The notes under the pieces are model-generated. The model saw nothing but the letters and a program-made list of their open reading frames with translations. It searched no databases and was not told the DNA's origin. A program made the translations under genes and the position numbers. Below are positions 40,861 to 51,079 of a DNA stretch of 64,000 nt, one piece after another. The first letter of the stretch is position 1; each line of letters begins with the position of its first letter. This DNA comes from Streptomyces lavendulae subsp. lavendulae (lineage in GTDB: Bacteria; Actinomycetota; Actinomycetes; Streptomycetales; Streptomycetaceae): contig NZ_CP024985.1 of NCBI RefSeq assembly GCF_002803845.1, positions 5,963,501 through 6,027,500 of the forward strand, written 5' to 3'.

Positions 40861-42891
40861 GTGAGTCCCAAGGAGCCTCCGCGCCGCCGGGTGCCCGGGC
40901 CGCCGCGGCCGCGGCCCGGGGAGCGGGCGCGGGCCACGGCCCGCCCGGCGTCCCGCCCCGCGACCCGGCGCCCCGCCGTGCGACGCACCCCGCACACCAT
41001 CCGCCTCGGCAGCCCGAGGCCCCGGCTGCGCCTGGTCGGCGTGGGCCTGACCCTGGTCATGCTGGCCTTCGTCGTCCGGCTCCTGCAGGTGCAGGCCGTC
41101 GACGCCTCCGCGTACTCCGCCAAGGCCACCGAGAACCGCTTCGCCAGCTACACCCTGGCCGCCGAGCGCGGGGAGATCACCGACCGCAAGGGCGTGGCCC
41201 TGGCCACCAGCGTCGACGCGTACGACATCACCGCCGACCCCAAGATGTTCACCCCGCAGGAGAGCAAGGCCCCGGACGCCCCCGAGCAGGCCGCGGCCCT
41301 CCTCGCGCCGATCCTCGGCAAGGACGCCAAGGAACTCACCGCGCGCCTGAAGACCAAGAACACCCGCTACGTGATCCTGGCCCGCCGCCAGACCCCCCAG
41401 GTCTGGAACCAGATCAAGGACCTCAAGAAGCTCTTCGCCGACAAGGCCGCCGCCGACAAGAAGGGCAACGGCCCCGGCGCCAACGTCATCGCGGGCGTCT
41501 TCAACGAGGTCAGCAGCAAGCGCGTGTACCCGAACGGCGACCTCGCCGCCGGGATACTGGGTTACGTCAACGCCGAGGGCAAGGGCGGCGGCGGCCTGGA
41601 GTCCTCCCTCGACAAGAAGCTGGCCGGCAAGGACGGCCGGCTCACCTACGCCCAGTCCGGGGGCCGCCGCGTCCCCACCGCGGGATCCAGCGAGAAGCCC
41701 GCCGTACCCGGCGACGACATCGAGCTGACCATCGACCGCGACATCCAGTGGGCCGCGCAGTCCGCGATCGCCGAGCAGGTCGAGAAGTCCGGCGCCGACC
41801 GCGGCTACGTCGTCGTCCAGGACACCCGCACCGGCGAGGTCCTGGCCATGGCCAACGCCCCCGGCTTCGACCCCAACGACCTGACCCGGGCCCGCTCCGC
41901 CGCCATGGGCAACGCCGCCCTCCAGGACGTGTACGAGCCCGGATCCACCGCCAAGGTGATCTCGATGGCCGCCGTCCTGGAGGAGAAGAAGGCCGCCCCC
42001 GACACCCACGTCGAGGTCCCCAACCGGCTGCACCGCGGCGACCGGCTCTTCAAGGACGACGTCGACCACCCGACCTGGTACCTGACCCTCAACGGGGTCC
42101 TCGCCAAGTCCTCGAACATCGGCACCATCCTGGCCACCGGCCAGCTCGGCGCCACCCAGCCCGAGGCCAACCGGGTCCTGTACTCCTACCTCGACAAGTT
42201 CGGCATCGGACGCCCCACCGGCCTCAACTACCCCGGCGAGACCCGCGGCATCCTCGCCAGGCCGGAGGCCTGGTCCACCTCGCAGCAGTACACGATCCCC
42301 TTCGGCCAGGGCCTGTCCCTCAACGCCATGCAGGCCGCCTCCGTCTACTCCACCATCGCCAACGGCGGGGTCCGGATCACCCCGACCCTGGTGCGCGGCA
42401 CCAAGGGCCCCGACGGCCGCTTCACCCCGGCCCCGGCACCCGAACAGACGCGCGTGATCAGCCAGGGGACCGCCAAGACCCTCGCGGAGATGCTCGAATC
42501 CGTCGTCGACGACCAGGAGGGCACCGGCACCAAGGCCCGCATCCCCGGCTACCGGGTCGGCGGCAAGACCGGCACCTCCAACCGGGTGGATCCGGCCACC
42601 GGCCGCTACAAGGGGTACACCGCCTCCTTCGCCGGGTTCGCCCCCGCCGACAACCCGCGGATCACCGTCTACTGCGCCATCCAGAACCCCACCAAGGGCA
42701 GTTACTTCGGCGGCCAGATCTGCGGCCCGATCTACAAGACGGTGATGGAGTTCGCGCTCAAGACCCTCCAGGTCGCACCCACCGGAACCGCCCCCGCGGG
42801 ACTCCCGGTGACCTTCGACGGCGCCCCGCCGCCCGCCACCCCGAACACCACCCAGACCGGCCCGCAGACCGGCCCGCAGCCCGGGCAGTGA
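40861..42891 (+). CDS. ftsI: Penicillin-binding protein FtsI (PBP3), septal transpeptidase
   Basis: A 676-residue class B PBP cross-linking peptidoglycan at sporulation and vegetative septa. A long basic Pro/Arg-rich cytoplasmic N-terminus (about 55 residues) and one helix (about 57-75) are followed by the dimerisation domain (RGEITDRKGVALATS) and the transpeptidase domain with SxxK at Ser362-Thr-Ala-Lys365, SxN at Ser417-Ser-Asn419 and KTG at Lys569. GTG 40861 with GGAGGGGG upstream. The C-terminus ends in a Pro/Thr/Gln-rich stretch. Confidence 0.94.
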   Translation: MSPKEPPRRRVPGPPRPRPGERARATARPASRPATRRPAVRRTPHTIRLGSPRPRLRLVGVGLTLVMLAFVVRLLQVQAVDASAYSAKATENRFASYTLAAERGEITDRKGVALATSVDAYDITADPKMFTPQESKAPDAPEQAAALLAPILGKDAKELTARLKTKNTRYVILARRQTPQVWNQIKDLKKLFADKAAADKKGNGPGANVIAGVFNEVSSKRVYPNGDLAAGILGYVNAEGKGGGGLESSLDKKLAGKDGRLTYAQSGGRRVPTAGSSEKPAVPGDDIELTIDRDIQWAAQSAIAEQVEKSGADRGYVVVQDTRTGEVLAMANAPGFDPNDLTRARSAAMGNAALQDVYEPGSTAKVISMAAVLEEKKAAPDTHVEVPNRLHRGDRLFKDDVDHPTWYLTLNGVLAKSSNIGTILATGQLGATQPEANRVLYSYLDKFGIGRPTGLNYPGETRGILARPEAWSTSQQYTIPFGQGLSLNAMQAASVYSTIANGGVRITPTLVRGTKGPDGRFTPAPAPEQTRVISQGTAKTLAEMLESVVDDQEGTGTKARIPGYRVGGKTGTSNRVDPATGRYKGYTASFAGFAPADNPRITVYCAIQNPTKGSYFGGQICGPIYKTVMEFALKTLQVAPTGTAPAGLPVTFDGAPPPATPNTTQTGPQTGPQPGQ

Positions 42892-42928
42892 ACCGGCCGC
42901 CCGGCCAGAGACGCGTGAGGCACCATCA

Positions 42929-44623
42929 GTGACAACCATCACCCCGAAACCCGGGAACCAATCGGCCGACGGCGCCCAGGGCGGGCCCTCGCTTCGCGAG
43001 CGGCCCGCCGCGCCCGGTACGCTCACCGCCGTGCCCCACGCTGATCAGCCCAGAACCGCCCCGAAAGACGCCCCGGCAGCGCCGCCGGGAGCGCCCCGGC
43101 CCGTGTCCGCCCGCCCGACCCCTCTGGGCGAGCTGGCCACCCTGCTGGGTCTGCCCGATCCGGGCGCGACACCGGTCACCGGCATCACGCACGACTCCCG
43201 TGCCGTGCGCCCCGGCGATCTGTACGCCGCCCTGCCCGGTGCCCGGCTCCACGGCGCGGACTTCGCGACGCAGGCCGCCGCCCTCGGCGCGGCCGCCGTG
43301 CTGACCGATCCGGCCGGCGCCGACCGCGCCGCCGCGACCGGCCTGCCGGTGCTCACCGTCGCCGACCCGCGCGCCCGGATGGGCGAGCTCGCCGCCGAGA
43401 TCTACGGCCGCCCCGGTGAGGGCCTGCTCCAGCTCGGCATCACCGGCACCTCGGGCAAGACCACCACCGCGTACCTCGTCGAGGGCGGACTGCGCGCCGC
43501 CGGACGCACGACCGGACTGGTCGGCACCGTCGAGATGCGCATCGGCGACGAGCGCATCAAGTCCGAGCGCACCACCCCCGAGGCCACCGACCTCCAGGCC
43601 CTGTTCGCCGTCATGCGCGAACGCGGCGTCGAGGCCGTGGCCATGGAGGTCTCCAGCCACGCCCTGGTGCTGGGCCGGGTCGACGGATGCGTCTTCGACG
43701 TCGCCGTCTTCAACAACCTGAGCCCGGAACACATGGAGTTCCACTCCGACATGGAGGACTACTTCCAGGCCAAGGCGCAGCTCTTCACCGAGCGCCGCGC
43801 CCGCCTCGGCGTGGTCAACGTCGACGACGAGTACGGCCGCCGCCTCGCGAAGGAGGCACCGATCCCGGTCGTCACCTTCTCCGCCGCCGGCGACCCGGCC
43901 GCCGACTGGCGCGCCGAGGACGTGGTCAGCGGCCCCATGGACTCCACCCTGACCCTGGTCGGGCCCGAAGGACAGCGCGTACGGGCCACCGCCCCGCTGG
44001 CCGGCCCGTTCAACGTCGCGAACACCGTCGCCGCGATCGTCACGCTCGCCGCCGCCGGGCTGGACCCCCAGACCGCCGCCGACGGCGTCGCCGCGGTCCC
44101 CGGCGTCCCCGGCCGCCTGGAGCGGGTCGACGCGGGACAGCCGTACCTGGCCGTCGTCGACTACGCCCACAAGACGGACGCCGTCGAGTCGGTGCTGCGC
44201 GCCCTGCGCGAGGTCACCACCGGCAAGCTGCACATCGTCCTCGGCTGCGGCGGCGACCGCGACACCACCAAGCGCGCCCCGATGGGCGCCGCGGCGGCCC
44301 GGTACGCCGACACCGCCGTCCTGACCTCCGACAACCCGCGCTCCGAGGACCCCCTCGCGATCCTCGCCGCGATGTTCGAGGGCGCCGTCTCCGTCCCCGC
44401 CGAGGAGCGCGCCACCGTCCTCGTCGACGCCGACCGGGCCGCGGCCATCGCCACCGCCGTCGCGCGCGCCGGGGCCGGGGACACGGTCCTCGTCGCGGGC
44501 AAGGGCCACGAGCAGGGCCAGGACACGGCGGGCGTCGTACGCCCCTTCGACGACCGCGCCGTGCTCCGCGCGGCCATCGAGACCCAGCAGCGCAGCGCCC
44601 GACAGGCCGAGGTGAACCAGTGA
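42929..44623 (+). CDS. murE: UDP-MurNAc-tripeptide synthetase MurE
   Basis: A 564-residue Mur ligase adding diaminopimelate to UDP-MurNAc-L-Ala-D-Glu in the cytoplasm. The ATP-binding loop is GITGTSGKTTT, the carbamylated Lys lies in EDYFQAKAQLF, and the substrate-specificity motif is DNPR (LTSDNPRSEDP), the diaminopimelate type. Streptomyces uses the LL-isomer, so the DNPR motif evidently does not discriminate stereochemistry. An extra ~60-residue Pro/Ala-rich N-terminus precedes the catalytic part. GTG start with GAGG upstream; the stop overlaps murF. Confidence 0.93.
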   Translation: MTTITPKPGNQSADGAQGGPSLRERPAAPGTLTAVPHADQPRTAPKDAPAAPPGAPRPVSARPTPLGELATLLGLPDPGATPVTGITHDSRAVRPGDLYAALPGARLHGADFATQAAALGAAAVLTDPAGADRAAATGLPVLTVADPRARMGELAAEIYGRPGEGLLQLGITGTSGKTTTAYLVEGGLRAAGRTTGLVGTVEMRIGDERIKSERTTPEATDLQALFAVMRERGVEAVAMEVSSHALVLGRVDGCVFDVAVFNNLSPEHMEFHSDMEDYFQAKAQLFTERRARLGVVNVDDEYGRRLAKEAPIPVVTFSAAGDPAADWRAEDVVSGPMDSTLTLVGPEGQRVRATAPLAGPFNVANTVAAIVTLAAAGLDPQTAADGVAAVPGVPGRLERVDAGQPYLAVVDYAHKTDAVESVLRALREVTTGKLHIVLGCGGDRDTTKRAPMGAAAARYADTAVLTSDNPRSEDPLAILAAMFEGAVSVPAEERATVLVDADRAAAIATAVARAGAGDTVLVAGKGHEQGQDTAGVVRPFDDRAVLRAAIETQQRSARQAEVNQ

Positions 44624-46044
44624 TCGCCCTTTCCCTCGCCGAGATCGCCGACATCACCGGCGGGCGGCCCCACGACATACCGGATCCCTCGGTGCGGATC
44701 GGCGGCCCCGTCGTCATCGACTCCCGCCAGGTGGAGCCCGGGAGCCTGTTCGCCGCCTTCGAGGGCGAGCACGTCGACGGCCACGACTACGCCGAGCGCG
44801 CGGTCGCGGCCGGCGCCGCGGCCGTCCTCGCCGCCCGCCCGGTCGGCGTTCCGGCGATCGTGGTCCCCGACGTGGAGAAGGCCCTCGGCGCCCTCGCCCG
44901 CACCGTCGTCGAACGCCTCGGCACCGACGTGGTGGCGCTGACCGGTTCGGCCGGCAAGACGTCCACCAAGGACCTCATCGCGCAGGTGCTCCAGCACCAC
45001 GCGCCCACGGTGTGGACGCCCGGATCCCTCAACAACGAGATCGGCCTTCCGCTCACGGCCCTGAAGGCCACCGCCGAAACCCGGCACCTGGTCCTGGAGA
45101 TGGGCGCCCGCGGCATCGGCCACATCGCCTACCTGACCGGTCTGACCCCGCCGCGGATCGGCCTCGTCCTGAACGTCGGGACCGCCCACATCGGCGAGTT
45201 CGGCGGTCGCGAGGCCATCGCCCAGGCCAAGGGAGAGCTGGTCGAGGCCCTGCCGGCGGAAGCCGACGGCGGGGTGGCCGTCCTCAACGCCGACGACCTG
45301 CTGGTGCGGGCCATGTCCGCCCGCACCAAGGCCCGTACCGTCCTGTTCGGGGAGGCCGAGGACGCCGACGTACGGGCCACCGAGGTGCGGATGACACCCG
45401 CCGGACAGCCCTCCTTCACACTCCACACCCCGACCGGGTGCAGCGATGTGACCTTGCGGCTGTACGGTGAGCACCACGTGTCGAACGCGCTCGCCGCGGC
45501 CGCCGTCGCCCATGTCCTGGGCATGTCCGTCGAAGAGATCGCCACGGCGCTCTCCGCGGCGGGCACGCTGTCTCGGTGGCGGATGGAGGTCACCGAGCGC
45601 GCGGACGGCGTGACGATCGTCAACGACGCCTACAACGCGAATCCCGAGTCCATGCGGGCCGCCCTGCGCGCACTTGCCGCGATGGGCGACTCCGCCAGGG
45701 CGAGGGGGGGACGTACGTGGGCGGTGCTCGGCCCCATGGCCGAGCTCGGCGACGCTGCGCTGGCCGAACACGACGCGGTGGGACGGCTCGCCGTCCGGCT
45801 CAACGTGAGCAAGCTCGTGGCAGTCGGGGGCAGGGAAGCGTCCTGGCTGCAACTGGGCGCATATAACGAGGGTTCGTGGGGTGAGGAGTCGGTGCTCGTG
45901 TCCGACGCGCAGGCGGCGGTGGACCTGTTGCGCAGTGAACTGCGCCCGGGGGACGTCGTGCTGGTGAAGGCTTCCAGGTCGATCGGCCTGGAACGGGTCG
46001 CGCAGGCGCTGCTCGACAGCGAGGGCGAGGTCGCCGGCCGATGA
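44620..46044 (+). CDS. murF: UDP-MurNAc-pentapeptide synthetase MurF
   Basis: A 474-residue Mur ligase adding D-Ala-D-Ala. N-terminal substrate domain (DSRQVEPGSLFAAFEGEHVDGH), ATP loop ALTGSAGKTSTKDL, central NNEIGLPLT, LEMGARGIGHI and the C-terminal NDAYNANPESMRAALRAL. GTG start overlaps the murE stop by 4 bp; its own stop overlaps the mraY ATG. Confidence 0.94.
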   Translation: MIALSLAEIADITGGRPHDIPDPSVRIGGPVVIDSRQVEPGSLFAAFEGEHVDGHDYAERAVAAGAAAVLAARPVGVPAIVVPDVEKALGALARTVVERLGTDVVALTGSAGKTSTKDLIAQVLQHHAPTVWTPGSLNNEIGLPLTALKATAETRHLVLEMGARGIGHIAYLTGLTPPRIGLVLNVGTAHIGEFGGREAIAQAKGELVEALPAEADGGVAVLNADDLLVRAMSARTKARTVLFGEAEDADVRATEVRMTPAGQPSFTLHTPTGCSDVTLRLYGEHHVSNALAAAAVAHVLGMSVEEIATALSAAGTLSRWRMEVTERADGVTIVNDAYNANPESMRAALRALAAMGDSARARGGRTWAVLGPMAELGDAALAEHDAVGRLAVRLNVSKLVAVGGREASWLQLGAYNEGSWGEESVLVSDAQAAVDLLRSELRPGDVVLVKASRSIGLERVAQALLDSEGEVAGR

Positions 46045-47111
46045 GGCAGATCCTGTTCGCGGGTGTCATCGGTATGTTCCTCACCGTCATCGGCACCCCC
46101 CTCCTGATCAAGCTGCTGGCCCGCAAGGGCTACGGCCAGTTCATCCGCGACGACGGCCCCCGCGGCCACGCCGGGAAGAAGGGCACGCCCACCATGGGCG
46201 GCATCTCCTTCATCCTGGCGACGCTCATCGCGTACGCGGCCACGAAGGCCATCACGGGCGAATCGCCGAGCATGTCCGGTCTGCTCGTGCTCTTCCTGAT
46301 GGCGGGCATGGGCCTGGTCGGCTACCTCGACGACTACATCAAGATCGTCAAGCGCCGTTCGCTCGGTCTGCGGGCCAAGGCCAAGATGGCCGGCCAGCTG
46401 ATCGTCGGCATCGCCTTCGCGGTCCTCGCGCTGCAGTTCTCGGACTCGCGCGGACTCACCCCGGCCTCCACGAAGCTGTCGTTCGTCACGGACTTCGGCT
46501 GGTCGATCGGCCCCGTGCTGTTCGTGGTCTGGGCGCTGTTCATGATCCTGGCCATGTCCAACGGCGTGAACCTCACCGACGGTCTGGACGGCCTGGCCAC
46601 CGGCGCCGCCGTGATGGTCTTCGGCGCCTACACCTTCATCGGCGTCTGGCAGTTCCAGGAGTCCTGCGTCAACGCGCAGACCCTGACCAACCCGAACGCC
46701 TGTTTCGAGGTGCGCGACCCGCTGGACCTCGCGGTCGTCGCCTCCGCCCTGATGGGAGCCTGCTTCGGCTTCCTGTGGTGGAACACCTCGCCCGCCAAGA
46801 TCTTCATGGGTGACACCGGCTCGCTCGCCCTCGGCGGCGCACTCGCGGGCCTCGCCATCTGCTCCCGCACGGAGTTCCTGATGGCGCTCCTCGGCGGCCT
46901 CTTCGTGCTCATCACGATGTCGGTCGTCATCCAGGTCGGCTCCTTCAAGCTGACCGGAAAGCGCGTCTTCCGCATGGCCCCGCTCCAGCACCACTTCGAA
47001 CTCAAGGGCTGGTCCGAAGTCCTCGTCGTGGTCCGCTTCTGGATCATCCAGGGCATGTGCGTGATCGTCGGTCTCGGTCTCTTCTACGCGGGATGGGCAG
47101 CAGACAAGTGA
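46041..47111 (+). CDS. mraY: Phospho-MurNAc-pentapeptide transferase MraY
   Basis: A 356-residue polytopic membrane enzyme making lipid I from UDP-MurNAc-pentapeptide and undecaprenyl phosphate. About ten helices are visible, with the conserved loops GTPTMGGISF, FLDD-type GYLDDYIKI, SNGVNLTDGLDGLATG, FMGDTGSLALGG and MAPLQHHFELKGWSE. It overlaps murF by 4 bp and murD by up to 19 bp. Confidence 0.96.
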   Translation: MRQILFAGVIGMFLTVIGTPLLIKLLARKGYGQFIRDDGPRGHAGKKGTPTMGGISFILATLIAYAATKAITGESPSMSGLLVLFLMAGMGLVGYLDDYIKIVKRRSLGLRAKAKMAGQLIVGIAFAVLALQFSDSRGLTPASTKLSFVTDFGWSIGPVLFVVWALFMILAMSNGVNLTDGLDGLATGAAVMVFGAYTFIGVWQFQESCVNAQTLTNPNACFEVRDPLDLAVVASALMGACFGFLWWNTSPAKIFMGDTGSLALGGALAGLAICSRTEFLMALLGGLFVLITMSVVIQVGSFKLTGKRVFRMAPLQHHFELKGWSEVLVVVRFWIIQGMCVIVGLGLFYAGWAADK

Positions 47112-48520
47112 CCTCCTGGCAGGACAGGAACATCACCGTCGCCGGCCTCGGCGTGAGCGGCGTCAGCGCCGCCCGCGCCCTGGCCGGCCTCGGCGCTTCG
47201 GTGACCGTCGTCGACGGCGGCGACAGCGAGGGCCACCGGGCGCGGGCCGCGGAGCTGGAGGCGGCGGGCATCTCCGTGCGCCTGGGCGACGCCGACACGC
47301 TCCCCGAGGGCACCGACCTCGTGGTCACCTCGCCCGGCTGGAAGCCCGGCAGCCCGCTCTTCGAGGCCGCCGGCAAGGCCGGGGTGGACGTCGTGGGCGA
47401 CGTCGAGATCGCCTGGCTGCTGCGGGGCGAGAACGCCGCCCCCTGGCTCGCGATCACCGGCACCAACGGCAAGACCACCACCACCCAGATGCTCGCGTCG
47501 ATCCTGCGCGCGGCCGGTCTGAAGACCGCGGCCGTCGGCAACATCGGCACCCCGATCATCGACGTGGTGACCGGCGACGAGACCTACGACGTCCTCGCCG
47601 TCGAGCTCTCCAGCTACCAGCTGCACTGGGCGCCCTCCGTGCGCGCCCACTCGGCGGCCGTCCTCAACCTGGCCCCGGACCACCTCGACTGGCACGGCTC
47701 GATGGACGCCTACGCCGCCGACAAGGGCCGCATCTACGAGGGCAACACGGTCGCCTGCGTCTACAACGTCGCCGACCCCGCCACCGAGGCCCTGGTCGTC
47801 GAGGCCGACGTCGAGGAGGGCTGCCGCGCCATCGGCTTCACCCTCGGCGCCCCCGGCCCCTCCATGCTCGGCGTGGTCGACGGGATCCTCGTGGACCGCG
47901 CCTTCGTCGAGAACCGGCAGAAGAACGCGCAGGAGCTCGCCGAGGTCAAGGACGTCAACCCGCCCGCCCCGCACAACATCGCCAACGCCCTCGCGGCGGC
48001 GGCCCTCGCCCGCGCCTTCGGCGTGGAACCGCGCGCGGTCCGCGACGGCCTGCGCGACTTCCGTCCCGACGCCCACCGCGTCTCGTACGTGGACGAGGTC
48101 GGCGGGGTCACGTACATCGACGACTCCAAGGCCACCAACACGCACGCCGCGGAGGCCTCCCTCGCGGCCTTCGAACCGGTCGTCTGGATCGCCGGGGGCC
48201 TCGCCAAGGGCGCGACCTTCGACGAGCTCGTCCAGAAGTCCGCCGACCGGCTGCGCGCGGTGGTGCTGATCGGCGCCGACCGGGCGCTGATCGCCGAGGC
48301 GCTGGCGCGACACGCCCCCGAGGTCCCGGTCGTCGACCTCGAACGGACCGACACTGGGGCGATGCTCGCAGCTGTCCGGGAGGCGGCCCGGCTCGCGAAG
48401 TCCGGCGACACGGTCCTGCTCGCTCCCGCGTGTGCCTCGATGGACATGTTCGCGAACTACAACAAGCGCGGGGACGCGTTCGCCGACGCCGTGCGCGAAC
48501 TGGCCGCCGAGAGCGCCTAG
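47093..48520 (+). CDS. murD: UDP-MurNAc-L-alanine:D-glutamate ligase MurD
   Basis: A 475-residue Mur ligase adding D-Glu. N-terminal Rossmann-like VAGLGVSGVSAARALAG, ATP loop AITGTNGKTTTTQML, VELSSYQLHW, LNLAPDHLDWHG and the C-terminal YIDDSKATNTHAAEASLAAF. ATG 47093 is the start commonly seen in Streptomyces (MGSRQVT...); GTG 47108 overlapping the mraY stop as GTGA is an equally good alternative, five codons shorter. Confidence 0.93.
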   Translation: MGSRQVTSWQDRNITVAGLGVSGVSAARALAGLGASVTVVDGGDSEGHRARAAELEAAGISVRLGDADTLPEGTDLVVTSPGWKPGSPLFEAAGKAGVDVVGDVEIAWLLRGENAAPWLAITGTNGKTTTTQMLASILRAAGLKTAAVGNIGTPIIDVVTGDETYDVLAVELSSYQLHWAPSVRAHSAAVLNLAPDHLDWHGSMDAYAADKGRIYEGNTVACVYNVADPATEALVVEADVEEGCRAIGFTLGAPGPSMLGVVDGILVDRAFVENRQKNAQELAEVKDVNPPAPHNIANALAAAALARAFGVEPRAVRDGLRDFRPDAHRVSYVDEVGGVTYIDDSKATNTHAAEASLAAFEPVVWIAGGLAKGATFDELVQKSADRLRAVVLIGADRALIAEALARHAPEVPVVDLERTDTGAMLAAVREAARLAKSGDTVLLAPACASMDMFANYNKRGDAFADAVRELAAESA

Positions 48521-48589
48521 GTCGATCCGGGGCAGGGATCCTGCCCGACCCGGCTGCTCGCCTCGTACGAGTGGAGGGGAAGATCACAG

Positions 48590-49948
48590 ATGCCGGCCAA
48601 GCAGATGCTGCCGGGGCGGCGGCCCGCCGCCGTGAAGGCGCAGGGCCGCAAACGCCCCGCGGTCACCGCCCGGCGGCCCGCCCGCGGGCCGCTGCAGCGG
48701 CTGCGGCGCGCACAGCGGCAGTTGAGCAAGGCCTGGGACCGGCCGCTCACCGCGTATTACCTGATTTTCGGCAGCTCGCTGCTCCTCACCGGGCTCGGCC
48801 TGGTGATGGTCTACTCGGCCTCCATGATCAAGGCCCTCCAGCTGGGCCTGGGGGACGCCTACTTCTTCAAGAAGCAGTTCCTGGCCGCCCTGATCGGCGC
48901 GGTCCTGCTCTTCGCCGCCTCCCGGATGCCGGTCAAGCTGCACCGGGCCCTGTCCTACCCGGTGCTCGCCGGCACCCTGTTCCTGATGGTCCTGGTCCAG
49001 GTCCCCGGGATAGGGGTCTCGATCAACGGCAACCAGAATTGGATCTCCCTTGGCGGTCCGTTCATGCTCCAGCCCAGTGAGTTCGGCAAGCTGTCCCTGA
49101 TCCTGTGGGGCGCCGACCTGCTGGCCCGCAAGGGGGACAAGGGGCTGCTGAGCCAGTGGAAGCACCTGCTGGTGCCGCTGGTCCCGGTGGCCTTCCTGCT
49201 GCTCGGGCTGATCATGCTGGGCGGCGACATGGGCACCGCGATGATCCTGGGCGCCGTCCTGTTCGGGCTGCTCTGGCTCGCCGGGGCGCCGACCCGGATG
49301 TTCGCCGGGGTCCTGCTCTTCGCGGGTGTGATCGTCGCACTGCTCATCAAGACCAGCCCGCACCGCATGGACCGGCTCGCCTGCCTCGGGGCGACGGATC
49401 CGGGCAAGAACGACCTTTGCTGGCAGGCCGTGCACGGGATCTACGCCCTGGCATCCGGAGGATGGTTCGGTTCCGGTCTGGGGGCGAGTGTGGAAAAATG
49501 GGGGCAACTGCCCGAAGCCCACACCGACTTCATCTTTGCCATCACGGGTGAGGAACTGGGGCTGGCGGGGACGCTGTCGGTGCTCGCCCTGTTCGCGGCT
49601 CTAGGCTATGCGGGTATCCGCGTGGCCGGACGCACGGAGGACTCCTTCGTACGGTATGCCGCGGGAGGCGTCACCACGTGGATCACGGCCCAGGCCGTGA
49701 TCAACATCGGTGCGGTGCTCGGCCTGCTGCCGATCGCCGGTGTGCCCCTCCCGCTGTTCTCCTACGGAGGGTCGGCCCTGCTGCCGACCATGTTCGCGGT
49801 CGGACTGCTCATCGCCTTCGCGCGGGAGGAGCCGGCGGCGCGAGCGGCGCTCGCGATGCGCCAGCCGAGGTTCGGCCGGCAGCGGAGCGGGCCGATATGG
49901 AAGTCGATGAGACGGCGCGTCAAGAGGCGTCCGTCCGGAGAGCGGTGA
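48590..49948 (+). CDS. ftsW: FtsW, septal peptidoglycan glycosyltransferase (SEDS family)
   Basis: A 452-residue SEDS protein with ten or so helices, working with FtsI to polymerise lipid II at the septum. Family motifs: GLVMVYSAS, NGNQNWISLGG, LQPSEFGKL, GGDMGTA, the LPEAHTDFIFAITGEELG loop and PLPLFSYGGSALL. The N-terminal 45 residues are strongly basic and cytoplasmic. ATG 48590 has GGAGGGG upstream; 69 bp separate it from murD. Confidence 0.94.
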   Translation: MPAKQMLPGRRPAAVKAQGRKRPAVTARRPARGPLQRLRRAQRQLSKAWDRPLTAYYLIFGSSLLLTGLGLVMVYSASMIKALQLGLGDAYFFKKQFLAALIGAVLLFAASRMPVKLHRALSYPVLAGTLFLMVLVQVPGIGVSINGNQNWISLGGPFMLQPSEFGKLSLILWGADLLARKGDKGLLSQWKHLLVPLVPVAFLLLGLIMLGGDMGTAMILGAVLFGLLWLAGAPTRMFAGVLLFAGVIVALLIKTSPHRMDRLACLGATDPGKNDLCWQAVHGIYALASGGWFGSGLGASVEKWGQLPEAHTDFIFAITGEELGLAGTLSVLALFAALGYAGIRVAGRTEDSFVRYAAGGVTTWITAQAVINIGAVLGLLPIAGVPLPLFSYGGSALLPTMFAVGLLIAFAREEPAARAALAMRQPRFGRQRSGPIWKSMRRRVKRRPSGER

Positions 49949-49954
49949 ATTTCG

Positions 49955-51049
49955 GTGCATGTCGTACTCGCCGGTGGGGGGACCGCCGGCCACATCGAGC
50001 CGGCGCTCGCCCTCGCGGACGCCCTGCGCAGGCAGGACCCGACCGTGGGCATCACCGCCCTCGGTACCGAACGCGGCCTTGAAACGCGGCTGGTCCCGGA
50101 GCGGGGCTACGAGCTGGGCCTGATCCCCGCCGTACCGCTGCCCCGCAAGCCCACCCCCGAGCTGATCACCGTCCCCGGGCGGCTCCGCGGCACCATCAAG
50201 GCCGCCGAGGAGATCCTGACCCGGACCAAGGCGGACTGCGTCGTCGGCTTCGGCGGCTACGTGGCCCTGCCCGGCTACCTGGCCGCCAAGCGGCTCGGGG
50301 TGCCGATCATCGTCCACGAGGCCAACGCCCGGCCCGGACTGGCCAACAAGATCGGCTCGCGCTACGCGCACGCCGTCGCGGTGTCCACCCCGGACAGCAA
50401 GCTGCGCGGCGCCCGCTACGTGGGCATCCCGCTGCGCCGGTCCATCTCCACCCTCGACCGGGCCGCCGTCCGCCCCGAGGCCCGCGCCGCCTTCGGGCTG
50501 GACCCCAACCTGCCGACGCTGCTGGTCTCCGGCGGCTCGCAGGGCGCCCGCCGCCTCAACGAGGTGATCCAGCAGGTCGCTCCGACCCTCCAGCGCTCCG
50601 GGATCCAGATCCTGCACGCGGTCGGCCCGAAGAACGAACTGCCGCGTGTCGACAACATGCCCGGGATGCCGCCGTACGTCCCGGTACCGTACGTGGACCG
50701 GATGGACCTCGCGTACGCCGCCGCCGACATGATGCTGTGCCGCGCGGGTGCGATGACCGTCGCCGAACTCTCCGCCGTCGGACTGCCGGCCGCCTACGTA
50801 CCGCTGCCCATCGGCAACGGCGAACAGCGGCTCAACGCCCAGCCGGTGGTCAAGGCCGGCGGCGGCCTGCTCGTGGACGACGCGGAACTGACGCCCGACT
50901 GGGTGCTCGGCCAGGTCCTCCCGGTGCTGTCCGATCCGCACCGCCTCTACGAGATGTCCCGGGCCGCCGCCGAGTTCGGCCGCCGGGACGCCGACGAGCT
51001 GCTCGTCGGCCTGGTCTACGAGGCGGTCGCGGCCAACAGGGCCCGCTGA
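49955..51049 (+). CDS. murG: UDP-GlcNAc:lipid I N-acetylglucosaminyltransferase MurG
   Basis: A 364-residue GT-B glycosyltransferase converting lipid I to lipid II on the inner membrane face. N-terminal VVLAGGGTAGHIEPALALA, the FGGYVALPGYLAAK and VHEANARPGLANK loops, LVSGGSQGARRLN and the C-terminal donor-binding MLCRAGAMTVAELSAVGLPA. GTG 49955, 6 bp after ftsW. Confidence 0.95.
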   Translation: MHVVLAGGGTAGHIEPALALADALRRQDPTVGITALGTERGLETRLVPERGYELGLIPAVPLPRKPTPELITVPGRLRGTIKAAEEILTRTKADCVVGFGGYVALPGYLAAKRLGVPIIVHEANARPGLANKIGSRYAHAVAVSTPDSKLRGARYVGIPLRRSISTLDRAAVRPEARAAFGLDPNLPTLLVSGGSQGARRLNEVIQQVAPTLQRSGIQILHAVGPKNELPRVDNMPGMPPYVPVPYVDRMDLAYAAADMMLCRAGAMTVAELSAVGLPAAYVPLPIGNGEQRLNAQPVVKAGGGLLVDDAELTPDWVLGQVLPVLSDPHRLYEMSRAAAEFGRRDADELLVGLVYEAVAANRAR

Positions 51050-51079
51050 GGCGGGAAGCCAGACCCAGGAGGCACAGGA

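Noticed and set aside
39634..43026. Long minus-strand open frame opposite rsmH-ftsL-ftsI
   Set aside because: Shadow of conserved dcw genes; no recognisable motif and low-complexity composition.
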